Counted from the first letter of the stretch, positions 49,568 through 63,240 are shown. The stretch is 64,000 nt of DNA from Tyto alba (GCF_018691265.1 NW_024881321.1:12155387-12219386), one strand, 5' to 3'. Notes: generated from the letters alone by a model not told the origin. Program-made: numbers and translations.

Positions 49568-49578
49568 CTTATTTATTT
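49515..49578. repeat. (TTTA)n microsatellite, about 16 copies
   Basis: A tract of tandem TTTA units with one C interruption near 49568. The open frame across it (49452-49757) encodes a Tyr/Leu/Phe/Ile repeat artefact. Confidence 0.93.
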
Positions 49579-52500
49579 TTAATTTTTATTATTTTATTCT
49601 ATATTCCACAAAGCCAGGACAATTCTGTGAAAATTATCAGAATAAAATGATTAGCATTACTACTGTCTGGATAGATCTTGTGCTTGATCGTAGTGCAAAC
49701 ATCATCCATCACTGCCTCCTGAACATTTTTTCCTCCTCATTCGTATTTACTCTGTAGCTCCATTGGACAGTCAGAAGCAAATTAGTGTAGTGCTCCTGAA
49801 TATCTCTAAAACAATGGTTGTATCATCAATAATTGGTACCATGGATTTGAGGTTCATAAAATATAACCTAATTCTCTTTCATTTTTTTAACATAAAGAAC
49901 TGCAAATATTTACAACATTATGGAGCTAAGTGGTTCTACTGCTCAGTTACACAATGAATAATCTTTACCTTTTGGTTCATGAGAGTTCATGCAAATTGAA
50001 TACGCTTTAATCTAAAGTTAGACCAATCATTTAAACTGACATCAATAATTCAATGAAACATTTAATAGTTGCAGGTTTTCTACTTGAAAAAATAAAGACT
50101 ATGTAAATGTAATGTTCTTAAAATTGGTCCAAGGATGTCTCTTATGGAGAAATGTTGAAAGATTTGTATACCCTGCCTCACATTGTTTCATTTCAGAATG
50201 AAAGAGTTGTATAATTTCAGCAACAAAAAATACTAAGTCATAACCTTGAAGATGCGGTCTGGAATAGCTTCATTCACATGCATAAAGCTACTTCACTCTG
50301 GAAATTATGTATCTCAGAGAAATTTGGTGTTGTCCAAAACAGCCAGGGTGTGAGCTTGCAAGTGTAGTACAGAAGGTGAATTGAGCCTTTGAGGTCTGGC
50401 TTTTTTTTATTTAGCAAAGTACATGTACAATTGAATAATCAGATCTACTAATGACTTCCCTTTTGGTCAGTGTAAAGTTCAAACTAACTGTATCTGGCAG
50501 TGGAAGAAGCACTAAAGAGACAGATGAGTCTTTAATATCAAACTCAGCTGAGAACATTTTCTTCCAGAGTTGTAAATTCTCCAGACACTGCTTTGTTTCC
50601 AGACAGCAATATGGCTAAACCATTTTTTTTTAATATATACCAATATGTCTTTATTTAACAATACTGGTAAAATTTTTATGAAACGTATCCAATGTGGTCA
50701 GTGAGTACTTAGTCTACCATCTTTTCTCCATCAGAACTCAAACCTGGAACACCACTCCTTAGTTCTGAATGAAAGCCTATTCGTGAACATTGTTGAATTA
50801 GTGTTTTTACTGACAGTAATAAAATATAAGTTGTAATTCAGAACCAATACTACATGCAACAGCATGCTCACTACCCATCCTCACATTAAAAAAGATTATA
50901 CCGATATTGGTGCTTTATATTCATACAGATTTAGACTTTGTAAGTTTGCTCCCCGTCTTCAGGTTCCTAAAAGATTAGAGTTTATTTAGACAGTATTTCT
51001 CTCGTGTTTTGTGAGATAATCTAAGATCAGTAGAGATACCTAGATAAGCACAGATAATTGCTCTGGGGCAGACATTCTCTCAAGTAAGCCTTGTAATGTT
51101 TAATTTCCTTGTCCTGTAGGCAAGTAGGAACTGAGTCTTAGTTGCTGTTTCACAAGTCACAAAATTAATTTTTCATGAGTTTTTAACAGTATAAGATTGC
51201 AATTATCCAGGTTTCAGTTAATGTCTTCATTGCAGTATGGGTTTTGGACAAATAGAAGTATATAATTTTTTCCTATGTTGCATTAACACATGGTTTCTTT
51301 TCACAGTTTAAAAGCCTAAGAAAATATTATTCTCTGCTAATCATAACAGTTGTCTGGTACTGATGTGAGTTAACCAATAGGTTGTAAAATAAATAAAGAG
51401 AATACTTTGACTTGTTGCTTGTAACTGTTGTTACCAGTGGTGAATAGCTCTCTTCATAAAAGAATAATAGCTGCTTATTTGTATAATGATAACTGACTGC
51501 AGCTATTTTGAAATTACTTGTCTTTTGTCTGCCACAGTTAAAAACAGAAAAAATAGGTTTATCTTTTTCTTTCAGCTAGGTCTATGTGCCCTTTTTTGCC
51601 ATGCATCCTTTTCAGCATGCACCAAACACATTGTGTAATTGGCATATGTTTCCCTCAGTAGGCATCACAGCAAGGAGAAGCTGTGGTAGGCATGCAGAAT
51701 TTGAATAAGTCACAAAATGCTGCTTTTTGAAATGAATGTTATAAAATCAACAGTAAAAAATGTTAAATTTCTCAGGTTATACATTCAATTCTATTAAGAG
51801 TAAAGACAATACAAGCATATATCTTACGTACTTTTTACTATGTCAGTAAGAGCACAATAAATTAATATCACCAAAGAATACATTTTAATATTGGTTACAA
51901 AAGAATGAGACAGAGGTTGTTATGAAGAAAAAAGAACATGATCGATTCTGTATATTGCACTTGAAAGTTATATTTGAAAGATTTACTTTTCAGAAATGCA
52001 TTCTTCCACAGCTGCCTCTGATGAAATGGTTATTTTAACTTATTCTGAAGGTTCTTCTATCAAAGATTCTTCTATCTCATTTGCCATTTTCCAGCCTATC
52101 AATCACAAACTATGGTTCAAGATTATTAAAGTTTATTTGCCTATTTCTATCATAGAGAAAACTTCAGTGGCATGGTATGAAACAGTGAGCACACATGCTG
52201 CTCATAGGTAAAATATACTTGTTATAATATTTTTTTAGAAAAAAAATGTGCAGAGGAATAAATTGTTTAATTTAGGAGGACAAAAGAATTTTAAAGTATA
52301 AGGTTGTGTGTGAGCTAAAGTGGCAAGTCATGTGGTAGAACTGTGCATGAAACTCAATTTAAAGACATGTAATGGTTAACTTATGAGTTATTGTATAGAA
52401 CTGTTGGGGTTTTTTTCAAATGTCAGTAACATTATTAAAAAAATCAATGTATTTTGAATGACCAGCTGGAATTATGCCTGCAGTGTGAGATTTTGTATTT

Positions 52501-55094
52501 CCACATTCTAAAGGAATATTTTTTCAATTGTTCTTGTAATTTTATCTGGATCTTAGAACAAACAGAAATTAATTTTATTTCTCTCTTTCCTATTTTAAAT
52601 TCCTTGTTTAGGTGGCAGAGACACATGAACTACCTAAATAATGCTTTGCTGTTAACTTTACTTAATATGCCAAATCAGTTTAATTACAGTTTCTATAAAT
52701 AAACTATGAAAAATACTTCCCTGAACAGAATGCGCTTTTCCTTCTGTATGTGGCACATTTTAATGCTTAAAAGCATTAGAACAGATGTTAGGTGCCTCCT
52801 AAACTTGTTTTCAGTTTTCTTTTATTTATATGTTAATGAGAATTTAATTACTTCATGAATACTTAAACAACCTGAGGGTGCCTGATATCATTAACTTGAA
52901 CATGACAAGCACCTCAAGTGACCACATGGGAAGACTAAAATTGCTTTTAGTTCACTTGAAGACTGAAAGATGAATTCATTTCACCCCCTGCTATGTTCTA
53001 CCTGACACACGAAACTGAGTACGTGGTGGGCACTGATTCAGTCTCTCTTTAGTGCGACAGAAAGTGTTTGAGTAAGGAATGTACACCAAAGTGCATAAAT
53101 GGTTCATTTTTCAATTTGCTTCACTATCCTTTAGTAAACAATCTGGGAATGCTTTCATACTGCATCTTATTTCTTCTTAATAATTTTTTAAGACAAAATT
53201 GCTTTATGTCATGTACATTTCCATGTTTGAAGCTTGTAAAATTATGCATAACTTAGACATGCCCTACAGTGATCAAATTGTCCAGGATGAAAAACAGTAT
53301 GGAAAATGCTTAACTATGTCTATCAGGAAACTTGTTGTAATAAAAGTATTATCTGTGGGTGTTGCAGAGCAATACATGGGGTCTGACTCAGACCTATGGA
53401 AATCATCAAGGAGAAGAACTAAGAAACTGGTATACGTGGAATAGGATTACTAACAGTAGCTCTATTTTCTGCATGCTCAGTTTGTGGATAAACAGTGAAT
53501 TTGCTATCAGATAGTATATATGAAGAAAATAATGTTTCTGAAGTATGTAGGGCACTGTTCTTATTCATATGGTCTTCTTTCTCACGATACATATGGTGAA
53601 AGAGAATGGTAATAACGTGAACACTAACAGGAAGAAAGATAATAACAAAAACAAAACCTTGCTTTCAGGGCATGAGGGGAGATTTGTCCAGTCTTTTTAA
53701 CAATTTTTGGAAGGCGTTGATTTTATTTTGATTCAGATCCTGCAGATACTCCCTCTTTAATAAATTCTACTTCTATAAATGTTCCGAAGAAGAGCATGTC
53801 TTAAGTAATGCAAACACTTTTAAAATATATGATACAGTTTAACATCTCACAAGAAGAAACTTGTTCATTTATTCTTTACAGTATCATATATCCATTTACA
53901 TTCAGTGATAAGTAAGTCAAAACAATTTCTTGGCTAAGCGTGACAACAAAGTTGTGAATAAAAATAATATTCAAGTTTCTACATCGAAACCTTTGTCTGT
54001 TCTAGCATTTCTCATAGCTGGGCAGGAAATGAGGAGTAACAGAGCAGCTTAGCAAAAAAGGTCTGCCAACAGTGAGATGAAAGGGTTGGACCACAAACAC
54101 AGTCTACAAAGAATGCTGATTTTACAATTTAAAGACTGAAAGTGTTTTCCAAGAGTTAAAGTCTTGTCCTGAGGATGATGTATTTGTCAGGGTAACATTC
54201 AAGCAACAGGTTTCTCTCTGACCTTTCTACCTTTATAAGAATAATATACTCTTGTAATTCCAATGCCTGAAAAAAAAATGCATTATATTAGATAGAGATG
54301 ATTTTTTTGATACTGAGACATGTCCAAGATAAAGCTGATTAGATTTTGTTTCTATTTCATGTTTTTTTCATTATGATGGATGTCTGTTGCACAGGCATTG
54401 CAATCACTTGTCTACATACTGAGAAACCTTTTGTTAGGTAGGTCTGTTAGATGAAAATCTGTTCATTTTTTGTGTTTGAAGGTGTTTATGGGTGTGCTTA
54501 TGCATGCTTTGGGTGCTGATAGAGAAACAGCTTCCAAAAAAGAGCAGGATAGAGAGAGACACATATGTGCTGAGAGATAATGTGTGAAAGTCTCCCAGGA
54601 ACTGATTAGCTCCAGAAACTCTCAGTCCTTTTGAAACTGCAAGAACTGACAAAGTCAGGATGCCAAGAAGCAGCTGAATGTGTCCAGGGCCATCAACATA
54701 CATTCATTTCAACAAAATGTGTTGTAGCTCTGACCACATCCAAGTGGCAGTGGCTGCTATATGTAGACAGAGACTACAGGTTCCTATATATATATATGTC
54801 TGACAGGACACATAGAGGGACTTTCAAACCACTTATCAAGAAAACAATGGCATGTAGGTGTGACCCTTGGCACCCGAGTAAACTTCTGGGATTGGCCTCT
54901 CAACTGATGCTCCAGCCACATTCCTATGAGTGTGTGTGTGAGTTGTGTGAAAGAGTAGTTGGATGTACTGTGTTAATAGTTATTGCTATAAATAATAGCA
55001 GCTTGATAAACTTAATAGCAGCTTAATTAGTAAAAGATGTTCTAATAAACACTGGTTGTGATCTGTGCAACCTTCAAACTTGCAAATCCTTTTG
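49579..55094. other. Unassigned AT-rich sequence
   Basis: About 5.5 kb with no recognised transposon or gene. A short TA dinucleotide tract occurs near 54786-54798. Open frames reach 131 codons (54631-55026) but lack any recognisable domain. Confidence 0.5.
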
Positions 55095-55420
55095 TGCTAG
55101 ACTTTCAGGGAGCAGCAACAACGGGGCTGCTCCAGAAGGGATGCAGAGCCAGGAGCCAAGGGTCACAGGCAGGGCAGTGCCCTCAGTGACATGGACACAG
55201 ATCCACATCATCTAAAGAAGAAGAGCAGATCAGGTCTGGTGCTGGTAGCCAGGGTAAGCCAACAGCTGAAAACAGGTTGTCAGGCCAATCTGTACCAGAT
55301 CCAAGGTATATGTAAGGATCCCTGTAAGGATCTAAATCAGTGAAATAGAAGGCCAAGCACTATCATGGTTGCAGTATAGCTCTGGCAAGGACGAAGAGTG
55401 AGAGTCTAAACTTAAAAAAG
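55095..55420 (+). repeat. Unidentified dispersed repeat, copy 2
   Basis: The stretch contains 'gggagcagcaacaacggggc', 'gcagggcagtgccctcagtg' and 'aggatccctgtaaggatct'. The order of the first blocks parallels copy 1 near 48480. The right boundary is not defined. Confidence 0.48.
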
Positions 55421-55780
55421 TCTTCTGAAAGAGAGGGGTCCAATGATAAGAGTTGTCACAGCCCTTTCTCACACAGCTCTTTACATGTCTGATTCAGGGC
55501 TGCACAGCTACGTGATATGATCTGGCCTTAATAAAGGCAGCTAAGCTCCAGCAAAGGTCCTGGCAAGTTTTTGGTTGTTTTCCAGAATTATGTTTATCAG
55601 TGTGGTTGTGCTGATACTGCTTAATAATAATAATAAAAAGGCACATGGACACAAACCCTATGACTGACTTCTCTCCACTCTGTTCATATAAGTTTCCCTG
55701 AAGAAGATTGACTGTGATCATACCATGTGCCCATTGGTCCTGGATTTTCTTCTGTGTTAGGAGACACAATTGTAAGATAC

Positions 55781-55807
55781 TTTTTTTTTTTTTTTTTTTT
55801 TTTTTTT
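55781..55807. repeat. Poly-T tract (27 T) followed by G-rich stretch
   Basis: Twenty-seven T residues followed by 'ggtgggggtggggcgg'. A simple-sequence tract; no retroposon body was recognised on either side. Confidence 0.85.
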
Positions 55808-56241
55808 GGTGGGGGTGGGGCGGACTGGAGTGGGCAGGATATATGTGTGTAAAGGTGTTGAGTACTATGGTTTCATCTACTTAACTTTTAAGTTAACTTC
55901 TGGATTCTGATTTTCCGATCAAGAACATTTCATAAATACTAGCTCAAGGCTGCTCCTTGTAGTGAACTGACTAGATTTCTCCCACAATAAAATGTTGCTG
56001 AACTTCTGGGAACAGTCTATTTCAAGTATACAGTATAGGTGGGACTCTATAAGGACCGGTTCCTTCCACCCTCCATGCTCATCCAGCACTGTCATAGTTC
56101 TCTTAAAGACACATGTTCTAACAGCACACGCAGAAACAGAAGCCATAACCTCACATAAAATGAGGATTTATTTTTGGGGATATCAGAGAGCTCAGTTTAA
56201 TTTCTGTGTCATAGGGATACAGTCATTCTATAGTTTGTAGG

Positions 56242-57254
56242 TGTTGTGGTCTGAGCTCGGAGGGCAACTGAGCACCACACAGCCACTCACTTCTCCTTCC
56301 CCCCACAGTGCTGAGAAGGAGAAAATAAGCAAAGGCTTGGGATTCAAGATAAGGACAGGGAGGGATGAATCACCCATTATGGTCATGAGCAAAAGGCAGA
56401 CTCATTAGGGGAAGGGAAAAAGAACATACATTTAGTACAGGCACAAACAACAACAACATTTAACAGAATAGAACAGTGAGAAGCATTACCACATCTTGAG
56501 AACACCTTCTCCCACCTCTTCCTTCTTCCCAGGCTCAGTTTTGCTCCAGATATCTCTACCTCATACCCACATTGGCACAGGGGCAGAGAATAGAGGATGC
56601 AGTCAGTGCTGACAATTCTTCCATCTTGGTGCAGGGGGAGACATCTAGAACTTCTTTCCCCCGCTCCAGTGTGACCCCCTCTCACGAGACAGTCCTCCAC
56701 AAACTTTCTCCATCTTGAGTCCCTCCCATAGGATGCAGTCCTTCCCAAGCTGCTCTGACATGGGACACCCTTGCATGCTTCAATCCTCCCAGCACCAAAC
56801 TACAACAGTTGGGTCTGCTTCTTCTCACAGCATCCCAGCCTCCTTCAGGTGCAACCACTTTAATTTCAAAATGGGGCCCCCCACATACCATGTATATTCA
56901 TCTGCTCCACCATAGACCTCCATGGGTGGTGGTGGTGGGGATGCCCTGCCATCTCACCACAGGATACAGGGGGGTCCCTGCTCTGGCACACCTCCCCCCC
57001 CTTTCCTCTTCCATTCCTCCACTGACCTTCGTGTTCATGTAGATGTTGCTACTCCTCCTCACAAGTCCAACTCCTCCTTCCAGGTCCTTTCTTAATATGT
57101 TATCGCAGAGACACAGCTAATTGGCTCGCTTTTGATTCAGAGGTGGATCTGACATGAAGCTGGGGGGAGTTTCAAGAAGATTCTCACAGCGGGCCACCCC
57201 TGTAGCCCCCTCCCCTGATAGTAAAATCCCCACTACTCACTCAAACCCAGGATA
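56242..57254 (-). mobile_element. Solo ERVL-like LTR, minus strand
   Basis: On the plus strand it runs from TGTTGTGGTCTGAGC to AAACCCAGGATA (1013 bp); the last bases show CA changed to TA. The flanks GTAGG (56237-56241) and GTAAG (57255-57259) match at 4 of 5 positions, supporting a 5-bp target-site duplication. It belongs to the same family as the LTRs at 22481 and 45176. Its TATA-like element has lost one A (CTTAATATG, 57091-57099). Confidence 0.87.
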
Positions 57255-60200
57255 GTAAGAATTATTCTCTAAGCAGTATGGAGATTAATGCCTCTGTACC
57301 ACTTGGCCTGGGGAAAAGGGCTCACTCTCAGAATCACAGATGTAGCCAGTCTTACTCAAACTTTGGATTATGACTTTGTTTTCCCATGGCAGAAGGCATG
57401 ATACATGTATGGTATCTTCCAGAAGCAGGATGGAAATTTAGTCTTACTAACCAAATAACTTTGTATCTTTAAATTAATATTTAGAATAGCCAGACCAAGG
57501 AGAAAATTTCTGCAAATATAAACATTAGTTTACTACATTTACAGAATTACATAGATTTTTTTCATCAAACCAGAAACATGTTTATATATTTCTCACCATT
57601 TTGACCTACTGTGCAACATACAATGCTCCAAGAGGCATTGTTGTTTCTATTCCCACTCAGGCTGGTATTTAGAAGAGATTTGACACTTCAAAGTCTTGTC
57701 CTTTTAAATTACAAAAATTATGGCAAAAATTTAAGGCAAAATTATGTTTGTAGGTTTTGTTTGATCAAAAATAGTGCTAATCAGCCAGAATCCTCTAACA
57801 ATCAATGAGGATAAATAAGCACTTGAGGGACAATGTAGATACCAAAATAGAGATTACTAGAGTCATTCAGAGATCCCAACATTTCCCAGCTGTCCTTAAA
57901 CTTTACTTCTGAATCACATATGTCTCTGTATGTTCTATATGCTATTTTAATAATACATAACCCTCTCTAGATGTCATTGATACCATAAGATATCTCAAAT
58001 GGCACAGAACACCTATGTTTGGGCAACTCAGAATGATCAAGGTGCCTATAAATCTCTATGTTTAGACAACTGAATCATATGATTGCACACCAACTGATGT
58101 TAGTTGTGTTATCTCAGCCAAGTGAGGGAATGCTTTCAGTTCACTGACTAGTTGGGCCTTTGAAGAAGCAGACAAGGGAACCCTTACAGAAACAGTATCT
58201 ATATTATCAACAAGTACAGGGCACATCAGATCACCCCATATTTACTAGGAAGAAGAAAAGCTATGCCTGAGTGACATTTGACCATTTGACCAGATCTGTG
58301 TGTTTCTGTAGGGGAGTCCTGATACTGATCTTTGGTGAGGTCAAGTTGGAAATTTCTTTTATAATATTTTCTTTTCTCCTCTCCTCTACATCATCAGTCA
58401 CTCTTTATAAGAACTCCTATGTGCTATCCAGGCCTGATTGCACTTTTCATTCCCCCTTGTTTCTTGTGGTCTTCAGAACAGCTTGTTTCCCTTGCTACTA
58501 AACTAGGTTAGCTGTCTAAGTAAATTAAATAGTTGTTTAAATAGACTATATTAATTGTTTACATTTTTGTTGTGGAGGTTAGTTTAGCTGGAAGTAGGGA
58601 CTGTTCAGGGATATTCAGGTTAAGATAAAAAAAAAAAAAAAAATCTCCTGTTTAGACATCTGTATCAGAGACAGTCAATCACAGAGGATCCATTTGTGCT
58701 TAATAAAGTAAAATGGATGCTGCTAGAGGAGTATTCATCTTATCCTAAAGTAGGCATCTAAAGCAGGTCAGAAAAATCACACCCTATAAATGACCTTTTT
58801 GAGGATAAGGGAGTGTAGGAAATCTAGCTCAGATACACATAAGTGCAGACATATAAAGTTAGATGAAATGTATCTTATTTCTAGAGCTAGAAGTATTATT
58901 TACTACAAAGGGCAAGACTGCTCAAAATCATATCCTCTGGAATTTGAAAAGCAAATATGACCTATAACTCCTTTGTGTTTATAAACTTACATGTATTTAT
59001 AAAGTATCAAATGCCATTTTTACTACCAAGAAGTAACTTTGAACAGTTGTTGGTTTTCACTCCAGAAAATCTCAACTATATGAGAGGAAATAGACAAAGC
59101 TGTCTGAAAGATTATTTTGTCCCAAAACTGATAACACTGCAGGGAAATTTGCCATAAAGAAGTTTTCTTAAGACTTCCATTAGCTGCATTAAGCATTAAC
59201 CAGGACTTTGCCAGGAGACTTTTGGGAAAAGAGAGAGTCAGCTTGAAAGGAAGTACGAAAGAAACATGACAATTTGTGTTGTGGGGACAGCCTTTGGAGT
59301 GAGAAGAGAGTGCCTGAGCAGCAGTCAAACCTGGTTTGAGACTGCCAGATGTCACCCCCTGGCACTTCAACCCCTGTGCAGTTTGGTCACAGCAGCCTCC
59401 GCGTAAGCTGCCATGAGCAGCTGCACTCCAACCAGTGGGGTGACACATGGGAGCCCACACCTCAGGTGTATGTGTGTGGTATCACGGGTTGCTCTCCTGC
59501 ATTAATGAGGTGTAAGGATCACCAGGGATGCACAAAAAAATACAGCACCCACACCTACTGCAGGCGGGAGTGCTGTGTTTCTGTGCAATTCTGGGGGAGG
59601 CATTAGAAATTCCTGCAATGATTTATAGAAATGTTTTTAGGATACCAGTCCTGGATGTGTAGTTCATTGACTGCTGGTTAATTACATGTTAATAAATCCA
59701 TAAACCAGTCCTATCCTTATTTCTTTCAAGCCAAGTGAATTGAGCAGTTTTTTCCCCTGCAACATACAAACTAAATTATTAATGTTTATTTTAATTAATA
59801 ATGCAGATCCCTGATATCCACAGCAAAAGTAAAAATATTTCAGCCAAAAGAAGAGTCTGACAAAGCATTTCTCTATTTGAAAAACAGAAGCAAGCAGAAA
59901 TTAATAAATTAAATACTGTATGAAATTTTATAAAAGATATGTAAATCTATAAAATGGGACTGCTTTAAGTTACATATTCTATGCAGTTAAAGACAAAGAG
60001 AAAGTAAATTTAAAAGCTGCTTAATTATAAAAGCCTAGCTGTCCAGATGTTTAGCTGCCTGCAGGTGCTACATTTGACATTTTTCTCATGTCATTGACAA
60101 CTAATTCACAATTATCTATTTTTATAACAATATGTGTATGAGGGATGGGAAGGATGCTAAACATGCAAGTCACAGGTACATTTGGGAATTAGATTATCCC

Positions 60201-60255
60201 AAAAGTTGTTCTCAACAACATGAGGGAACTTTCAGGATACCACATAATTAGAAAA
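57255..60255. other. Unassigned sequence, including a GC-richer island
   Basis: Mostly AT-rich with no recognised gene. An A17 tract lies at 58627-58643. A block at about 59267-59610 is GC-richer than its surroundings and keeps a 145-codon open frame on the minus strand (59023-59460), but I recognise no domain. Sequence such as 'aagtaggcatctaaagcagg' near 58749 hints at an old dispersed repeat that I cannot name. Confidence 0.45.
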
Positions 60256-60390
60256 TAGAATAGAATAGAATAGAATAGAATAGAATAGAATAGAATAGAA
60301 TAGAATAGAATAGAATAGAATAGAATAGAATAGAATAGAATAGAATAGAATAGAATAGAATAGAATAGAATAGAATAGAATAGAATAGAA
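60256..60390. repeat. (TAGAA)27 microsatellite at a CR1 3' end
   Basis: Twenty-seven uninterrupted TAGAA units (135 bp) lead directly into the CR1 3' terminal sequence at 60391. Short terminal repeats are normal at CR1 3' ends; a tract of this length is an expansion of that terminal repeat. Confidence 0.97.
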
Positions 60391-60905
60391 TAGTTCAGCT
60401 AGAAGGGACCTACAACAATCACCTAGTCCAACTGCCTGTCCACTTAAGAGCTGACCAACAGTTAAAGCATGTTAAAGGCATTATCCAAATGCCTCTTAAA
60501 CACTGACAGGTTTGGGCATTGATCACATCTCTAGGAAGCCTGTTCCAGTGTTTGACCACCCTCTTGGTAAAGAAACGCTTCCTAATTTCCATTCTAAGAC
60601 TCCCCTGGCATAGCTATGAGCCATTCCCATGCTTCTTGTCCCTGGATCCCGAGGACAAGAGCTCAGCACCTCCCTCTCCACTTGCCCTCCTCAGGAAACT
60701 ATAGAAAGCAATGAGATCACCCCTCAGCATCCTTCTCTCCAAACTAAACAAGCCCGAAGTCCTAAGCCACTACTCATAGGACATGCCTTCCAGCTTTCAC
60801 CAGCTTTATTGCCCTCCTCTGGACACACTTAACGACCTTTACATCCTTAAATTGTGAGGCCTAGGACTGCACACAGCACTCAAGGTGAGGCCACACCAAG
60901 GCTGA

Positions 60906-62057
60906 CTATAACAGCATAATCACCTCTTTTGACCAGCTGATTATGCCATGTTTGATGCACCCCAGGATGCGGTTTGCCCTCTTGGATGTCAGGTCACAGT
61001 ACTGGCTCATATTGAACCTGCTGTCAACCAGCACCTCCAGATCCCTTTCTGCAGGGCTGCTCTCCTGCCACTCCTCTCCAAGTTTATACTTGTGCCTGGT
61101 ATTACTGAATCCCATCTGCAGAATCTTGCATTTATTCTTGTTAAATTTCATGCCACTGATGACTTCCCAATGCTCCAATCTATCCAGATCACTTGGCAAG
61201 GCCTCTTATCCCTTGAGAAAATCAGCAGCACCTCCTAGTTCAGTATCATTAGCAAACTTGTTAATAGTCCATTCAACTCTTGCATCCAGATCATTGATAA
61301 AAACGTTGAACAGAATTGGCCTTTGAATTGAACCCTAAGGAACACCACTGGTGACTGGTCTTCAGCCAGATGTAACCCCATTCACTACAATCCTTTAAGC
61401 TCTGCCCTTGAGCCAGTTCTTCACCCAATGTACCAAGAACCCACTCATCCCACGGTTGGACAACTTGTCCAGAAGGATGCTTTGAGGGACAGTATCAAAA
61501 GCCTTACTAAAATCCAGAACAACTGCATCCACTGCCTTCCCATCATCTACTAGGCAGGTGACCTTATCATAAAATGATATTAAAGTAGTTAGACAGGAGT
61601 TTTCTTTTATGAACCCATGATTACTGTGCCTGATGATTGCATGGTCCTTGAAATGCCTTTCAGTAGCACTCAGGATGATCTTTTCCATAACTTTTACAGA
61701 AACTGAGGTTAGACTAGTAAGTCTGTCATTTTCTGGATCTTCCCTCATGCCTTTTTTATAAACTGTCTATCTTCCAGTTAGCAGGGACCTCCCCAGCCTC
61801 CTAAGACCTTTGATAGATGTTGAAAGGGATCCTGCTGTAACATCCATTAACTCCTTCAGGACTCTGGGATGAATCCCACCAGTCCCCATGGACTTGTGAA
61901 CATTCAATTGATACAACTTCTCCCTTAAAATTTCAGTGTCCATAAATGGAATGCCGCTGCTCCTGAAGCCATGGTCTTCTGACTCACAGGACCAGTCAGA
62001 CCAAGGTCTATAATTAATATTAAAGACTGAGGCATAAAAAGCATTAAATGCTTCCAC
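60906..62057 (-). pseudogene. CR1 ORF2 reverse transcriptase, broken
   Basis: The order on the minus strand is KLYQLNVHKSMGTGGIHPRVLKEL (61767-62057), SVSVKVMEKIIL and VVLDFSKAFDTVPQ with the first catalytic aspartate intact (61395-61748), then the FADD region changed to FAND (61245-61256), and finally SDLDRLEHWEVISGMKFNKNKCKILQMG (60906-61199). The change of the first aspartate of FADD to asparagine removes an essential metal ligand. Frame changes also occur at about 61215 and 61755. The region encoded a non-LTR reverse transcriptase that copied RNA at nicked target DNA. Confidence 0.88.
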
Positions 62058-62469
62058 CTTTCCTTCATCCCCATTTGTCAGATGACCATCTTCATCAAGT
62101 ATCTGTCCAGTATTTTCAATAGATATCTTCTTGTTATTAGCATACTTTTAAAAGTCTGTCTTTGTTGTCTGACACAATGCTGGCCAGTTTCAACTCTAGT
62201 TGAGCTTTAGCCTTTCATGTTTTCTTCCAACACATTCTGTAAACCACCACTCTGTAATCTTCCTGTGAAACCTGACCTTGCTTTCAGAGATCATACAATT
62301 TCTTTTTCCTCTTAAGCTCCACGAGGAGTTCCCTGCTCAACAAAGATGGTCTTCTGCCCCACTGTCTTGACATTTGAGACAATGGGATTGCCTGCTCATG
62401 AGCTTTTAAAAGGTGGTTCTTTAAAACTGACCAGCACTCTCAGACTCTGAAACCCACAGAAGCAGATTG

Positions 62470-62655
62470 TCAAGGGACACTACTAAGTAGCTCCCTGAAT
62501 AGCTTAAAATTTGCTCTCTTGAAATCCAGGGTAGCAACTCTGCTAACCTTTTTTCTCATTACACCAAATATTTTAAAGTCTAACAATTCATGATCACTGC
62601 GGCCAAGAAAATCACCTACCATCACAATCTCCCACAAGTCCTTCTCTATTAACAA
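62470..62655 (-). pseudogene. CR1 endonuclease C-terminal fragment
   Basis: The frame contains VGDFLGRSDHELLDFKI, the end of the APE-type endonuclease; SDH is its conserved catalytic tail motif. It continues into VSRVATLDFKRANFKLFRELLSSVP of the following linker. The upstream part toward 63240 is recognisable at the nucleotide level but not in one frame. Confidence 0.84.
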
Positions 62656-63240
62656 TCAACAGTCTAGAAGGGCATCTTTCCTAGTTGGCTCACTGAGTCT
62701 TTGTGACAAGAAATTATCTTCAATGTACTTCAGGAATTTCCGGAGTTGTTTATCACAGAAGTATGATATTCCTAGTTGATGTCTTGGAAGTTGAAATCTT
62801 CTGTAAAGACAAGGACTACCTATCCAGGAATTTCTCTTAATTTCCTATAGAATAACTCATCAGTGCTTACATCCTAGTTGGGTGATTGGTAGTAGACACC
62901 CACTACAACATTTCCTTTGTCTTCCATCCCCCTAATTCTCTCTCAGACTCTCTCAACCACATCATCACTAACTGTAAGGGCTGTACAGTCAAACATCTCT
63001 TTTCCATACAATGTAACTCCTCCACCTCACCTGTCCTCCCTAACCACCATGAAAAGCCCATAGCCCTTCCATCCCAGCACTCTAATCATGGGACTCACTT
63101 TACCATGTCTTCCTAATAGCAATGATATCATAGCTCTGGGAGCTGAGCAATGCTTCCAGTTCATCCTGTTTGTTTCGCCACTCCAGCAGTCAGGTGGAAT
63201 ATGCTGCTCCTCCTGCTTCCTCCTCTCCTCCCTTGCATCT

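Larger units (their letters stand above)
60391..63240 (-). mobile_element. CR1 LINE copy, about 2.85 kb, 5' truncated
   Basis: The 3' end at 60391 reads 'tagttcagctagaaggg', 'acctacaac' and 'cctagtccaactgcctg', a different CR1 subtype from the copy at 26523. On the minus strand, coding blocks run from the 3' end: C-terminal part of reverse transcriptase (60906-61199), palm (61395-61748), linker (61767-62057) and the end of the endonuclease (62470-62655, with RSDHELLDFKI). Endonuclease-like sequence continues to about 63240, where the copy is truncated. Stops and frameshifts separate the blocks. Confidence 0.92.

Noticed and set aside
49452..49757. 101-codon open frame
   Set aside because: Its core is a Tyr-Leu-Phe-Ile repeat from the TTTA microsatellite.
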